DNA of 64,000 bases from assembly GCA_030248295.1 (NCBI GenBank), contig JASANH010001609.1:32954-96953 (forward strand), read 5' to 3'. The DNA is from Mesodorylaimus sp. YZB2_4. Taxonomy: Eukaryota > Nematoda > Enoplea > Dorylaimida > Dorylaimidae. The notes under the pieces are model-generated. The model ran no database searches, was not told where the DNA came from, and was given only the letters and a program-made list of their open reading frames with translations. Of the stretch, positions 61,024 to 64,000 are shown in pieces; positions within the stretch are counted from its first letter, which is position 1, and every line of letters begins with the position of its first letter. Position numbers and translations under genes: made by a program.

Positions 61024-62493
61024 ATGGTCGAAAAAAAAGAAACCGTGTGGGCCGGCGCCAGTCTGGCCGATAACCCTAAGCCGGCCTTTACATATTCAGG
61101 TAGCAAAGAGGACGTGATCAACTATACGCACGGTGCAGTGACCGGATCGAAGATGGGTAACCTTTTCGGAACTATACTCATCTTTTTCTCTTATGTTATT
61201 GTGGCATTGACTTTCCCGCTCTCTTTGTTCATGTGTAAGTATTTGGCGGTTGGTGCAAATGAGCGCCCTTGTCTTCAATTTTGACTCTGTTCAGGTCTGA
61301 AAGTGGCGCAGGAATACGAGCGTATTGTTATATTTCGCCTGGGTAAGCTATTGACGGGTGGCGCAAGAGGACCTGGTCTATTCTTTATTCTACCGTGCAT
61401 TGATACTTATCGAAAAATCGATCTGCGCACGGTGACTTATGACGTGCCCCCTCAAGAAATACTGTCCAAGGATTCAGTTACCGTCTCCGTCGATGCTGTA
61501 GCCTATTTTCGGACTTCGAGTAAGTTCAAGTGGGACAAAAAGTCCATAGGTGTCGAACGGACGCATTAGCTCACGATAGCTGTCTTCCGTGTGCAGCATA
61601 GCTGAAATGATGCCGAGTGGAGTGATTCGCCTTTAAAAATGCATGGGGACTGAAGCGGCGAATTGCTGTGCAAGCGGTAATCACGCTCCAGTGGAAACAG
61701 ATGGGCAAATCTTACCCCCTGGCACCATGCACTTTGTCATGCATGCCTGAGCAGCCTGGTAACAGGACACTATTTCACTATGCAGACCCAATCCTATCGG
61801 TGACCAATGTCAATGACGCGTTCTACAGTACGAAGTTGCTGACGCAGACAACTCTTCGCAATGTTCTGGGCACGAAGACGTTGGCCGAAATGTTATCAGA
61901 CCGTGAGCACATTTCATCACAAGCACAGGCAGTACTCGACGAAGGAACCGAACCGTGGGGAATCAAAGTGGAACGCATTGAAGTCAAAGACATTCGTTTG
62001 CCTCAACAGGTACGAAATATACTGTAGCTGTGTAAGGGCAGTTCTGGCGAGGATGGACCACTGAGGGTACCCATTACATAGTTACTAAGGCCATGTCACC
62101 CAGCCTCAAGTCCTACCACTGAACGGCCAAGGTACATCCAGTTTAAAGGGTCGTGGGCGGAGAGGATTGAACCCGGCCGACTGCGCCATCAATTTCACCG
62201 AAGGACCTGTACCTATGGTATTCTGTGGCCAATGCAATGGTGCTTTTTAGCTGACAAGAGCTATGGCAGCCGAGGCGGAGGCAACACGAGAAGCTCGTGC
62301 TAAAGTGATAGCAGCCGAAGGTGAACAAAAAGCTAGCAGGGCTTTGAAAGAAGCGGCCTCAGTGCTGGGCGAGTGCGGCACAGCAATACAACTACGCTAC
62401 TTGCAAACACTGAATAATATCGCGGCTGAGCATAATTCAACAATCGTGTTCCCACTTCCCATTAATATGTTCTCAGAAATGATGAAAAAGTGA
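61024..62493 (+). CDS. stomatin (band 7/SPFH protein)
   Basis: Four exons (61024-61234, 61295-61519, 61786-62009, 62251-62493) join in phase to 300 aa. After a polar N-terminus a hydrophobic hairpin (GTILIFFSYVIVALTFPLSLFMC) inserts into the inner leaflet, and its Cys could be palmitoylated. The SPFH domain has EYERIVIFRLGKLLTGGARG, GPGLFFILPCIDTYRKIDLR, YDVPPQEILSKDSVTVSVDA, TTLRNVLGTKTLAEMLSDRE, WGIKVERIEVKDIRLPQQ, MAAEAEATREARAKVIAAEG and LRYLQTLNNIAAEHNSTIVF PLP. Stomatins form oligomeric rings in cholesterol-rich membrane and regulate ion channels; in nematodes several paralogues act in sensory and locomotor neurons. It is followed within 20 bp by one arm of an inverted repeat. Family assignment certain; paralogue not determined. 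Confidence 0.95.
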
Positions 62494-62512
62494 ATGGTAG
62501 GCGGTAGTCGTG

Positions 62513-62598
62513 TACACATATCAGAGTTTATGCATTATGAACAGGAATGGGTGCGTGATTCATGTCATGTATGCGGTACTCTATTGTATTTTGATCCC
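62513..62598 (+). repeat. inverted repeat, left arm
   Basis: Begins ACACATATCAGAGTTTATGC and ends TATTTTGATCC. Its reverse complement lies at 63028-63111 with about 4 differences in 84 bases. The arm lies just after the stomatin stop codon. Confidence 0.85.
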
Positions 62599-63027
62599 TT
62601 TTTAATGTTTAATTGATCACCTAGAATAGGTTTTCTGTGCTGTTTGTCCCTGGTCGCATTGTGACCACGTGGTATGCATAGACTTCGATCCTATTTGGAT
62701 TACATCAGTGATACTACCGTATTCTGTTCTATGACAGCATGTACTGTAGATAAACGAGTCCTTGGAGTAATGTGCTTGTGATTTGGTCAACTTGTTATAT
62801 TCTTGTCACCTACTTGTTTCTGCGCGGACGTTCGGTCGCCAGAAGGCTTTGTCGACTCGCGAATATTGTGGGAAATAGATTGCCAGTGTCCTCTGGTTCT
62901 TCGTAAAGGCATGTTTGAAAAGTGCGGTATAGTTCGAGAAACCCAGTTGGGTACTCTCGTGTATGCTAAGTTTGACCGAGCAGATTGTTGCGGTCGGCCC
63001 TTTCTCATTCCAGGCTTGAAAACCCAA

Positions 63028-63111
63028 GGATCAAAATATAGTAGAGTACCGCGTACATGACATGAATCACGCACCCATTCCTCTTCATAATGCATAAACT
63101 CTGATATGTGT
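63028..63111 (-). repeat. inverted repeat, right arm
   Basis: Reverse complement of 62513-62598. The two arms enclose about 430 bp that contain no recognised gene. Confidence 0.85.
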
Positions 63112-63222
63112 TCAGCCACTTAATTTGAAGCGAGTAGAGTACGTGCAATTTTCCGAAACCCTATCTTTGTTTTAATTTTTTAAAGCTCCCGATCCCGATC
63201 CAGCATTCCGATTTAGTTTTTA
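63102..63222 (+). repeat. direct repeat, unit 1
   Basis: CTTAATTTGAAGCGAGTAGA, GTGCAATTTTCCGAAACCC and CAGCATTCCGATTTAGTTTTT are repeated in the same order at 63,879-64,000. The unit starts within the right arm of the inverted repeat. Confidence 0.85.
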
Positions 63223-63878
63223 AAGATTGGGAATTGTGATCATGGCGGGGGTCAGTCGGAATTTCAGCGATGCTTTTAATGCTGGTGCGCCTATTTCGGC
63301 TTACTGTAAATATCCTCTACATGCTGCTGTTTGCTCACGCTCCCACAGTTCCAATTCCAGTCACCTGCGTAGGTCGATAGGTGTCGCTCTGCAATTTGAG
63401 AGACCAGCCGGATACGAGTTCCGATTGTAGTAAGTCTGGGTCAGGATTGCTGGGGGATCAGTGGAGTTTTTGCACTAGGTCTTTCGATCTGGTCCCTGCT
63501 GGAAACATCACCCTGACGGGTGACCCCGGGTTTTTGGCCCAGTAAAAATCGTGACGGACCAGGACATGCTGCATATTACATTACGATAAGGCAAGCGCAT
63601 GGCAAATACTGCAGTGGTGACGACATAGAGAAATCCAAAATCTGATCTGACCATCATTAGTCGAACGTGAATAAGCGATGGGCCTCAAGACTGCGTCAGA
63701 TTTTTTGTTTAGCATTCCAAGGATTCCACGAGACGCCAATGTTATGATAGTTGCAAAGGCGGAAAAATGCGGCGTGCATACAATGAGTACAGCAATTAGA
63801 GAACACGATGAGCAAGGAAACACCGATCGCAATCAGGTAACTTGTAGCTACTGGACGAACACTCATTTTTCAGCTCTG

Positions 63879-64000
63879 ATATGTGTTGTCACTTAATTTG
63901 AAGCGAGTAGAGTACGTGCAATTTTCCGAAACCCCATCTTTGTTTCAATTTTTTAAAGCTCCCGATCCCGATACCGCTCCAGCATTCCGATTTAGTTTTT
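63879..64000 (+). repeat. direct repeat, unit 2 (reaches window end)
   Basis: Near-identical to 63,102-63,222, with a short insertion (ACCGCT) before the last block. It runs to the last base of the window, so its true end is not visible. Confidence 0.85.

Overview
The window is nuclear DNA from an animal. Genes are split by introns with GT..AG ends and mostly TTTCAG/TTTTAG acceptors. Many introns are 37-70 bp, while a few are swollen to 0.7-2 kb by repeats. A cuticlin-type ZP protein with a furin site, a BiP gene, a stomatin and intronless ionotropic-receptor-like genes point to an ecdysozoan, probably a nematode or a near relative. Exportin-5 and Maelstrom are also present; to my knowledge both are missing from Caenorhabditis, so this is unlikely to be a C. 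elegans-like rhabditid. I cannot name the species.

Layout. 0.75-3.2 kb (-): SLC2-type sugar transporter, 3 exons. 5.0-9.9 kb (+): DDX31/Dbp7-type DEAD-box helicase, at least 13 exons. 10.3-11.7 kb (-): Maelstrom-domain protein. 12.4-18.9 kb: repeat-rich zone with poly-A tracts, a LINE reverse-transcriptase relic, short membrane-protein exons and a roughly 1.2-kb module that recurs inverted at about 50 kb. 19.07-20.46 kb (+): cuticlin-like ZP protein. 20.5-24.3 kb: no convincing gene. 24.3-26.9 kb (-): BiP (661 aa, C-terminal RDEL), divergent from 27.6-28.6 kb (+): glucosamine-6-phosphate N-acetyltransferase. 29.1-40.0 kb (+): Exportin-5, 26 exons, 1221 aa, its introns full of SINE-like copies and one hAT-type MITE. 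41.8-45.9 kb (+): aminergic-like GPCR, 7 exons. 48.2-49.6 and 52.6-53.8 kb (+): two intronless ionotropic-receptor-like paralogues. 54.0-54.7 kb (-): secreted C-type-lectin-like protein. 56.7-58.2 kb (+): intronless sulfotransferase-like protein. 61.0-62.5 kb (+): stomatin/band-7 protein, followed by inverted and direct repeats to the end of the window.

How the genes relate. Most are independent housekeeping or surface genes. Maelstrom (piRNA/transposon silencing in other animals) and Exportin-5 (pre-miRNA export) both belong to small-RNA pathways and lie within 30 kb of each other, but on opposite strands with unrelated genes between them. BiP and the N-acetyltransferase share a 735-bp divergent promoter containing motifs resembling unfolded-protein-response elements. 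The most unusual structures are the inverted duplicated module (16.3-17.5 kb versus 49.8-50.9 kb), the MITE with a perfect 8-bp target duplication, SINE families whose 3' ends are short tandem repeats, a hairpin that contains a stop codon, and an inverted repeat of the stomatin 3' flank.
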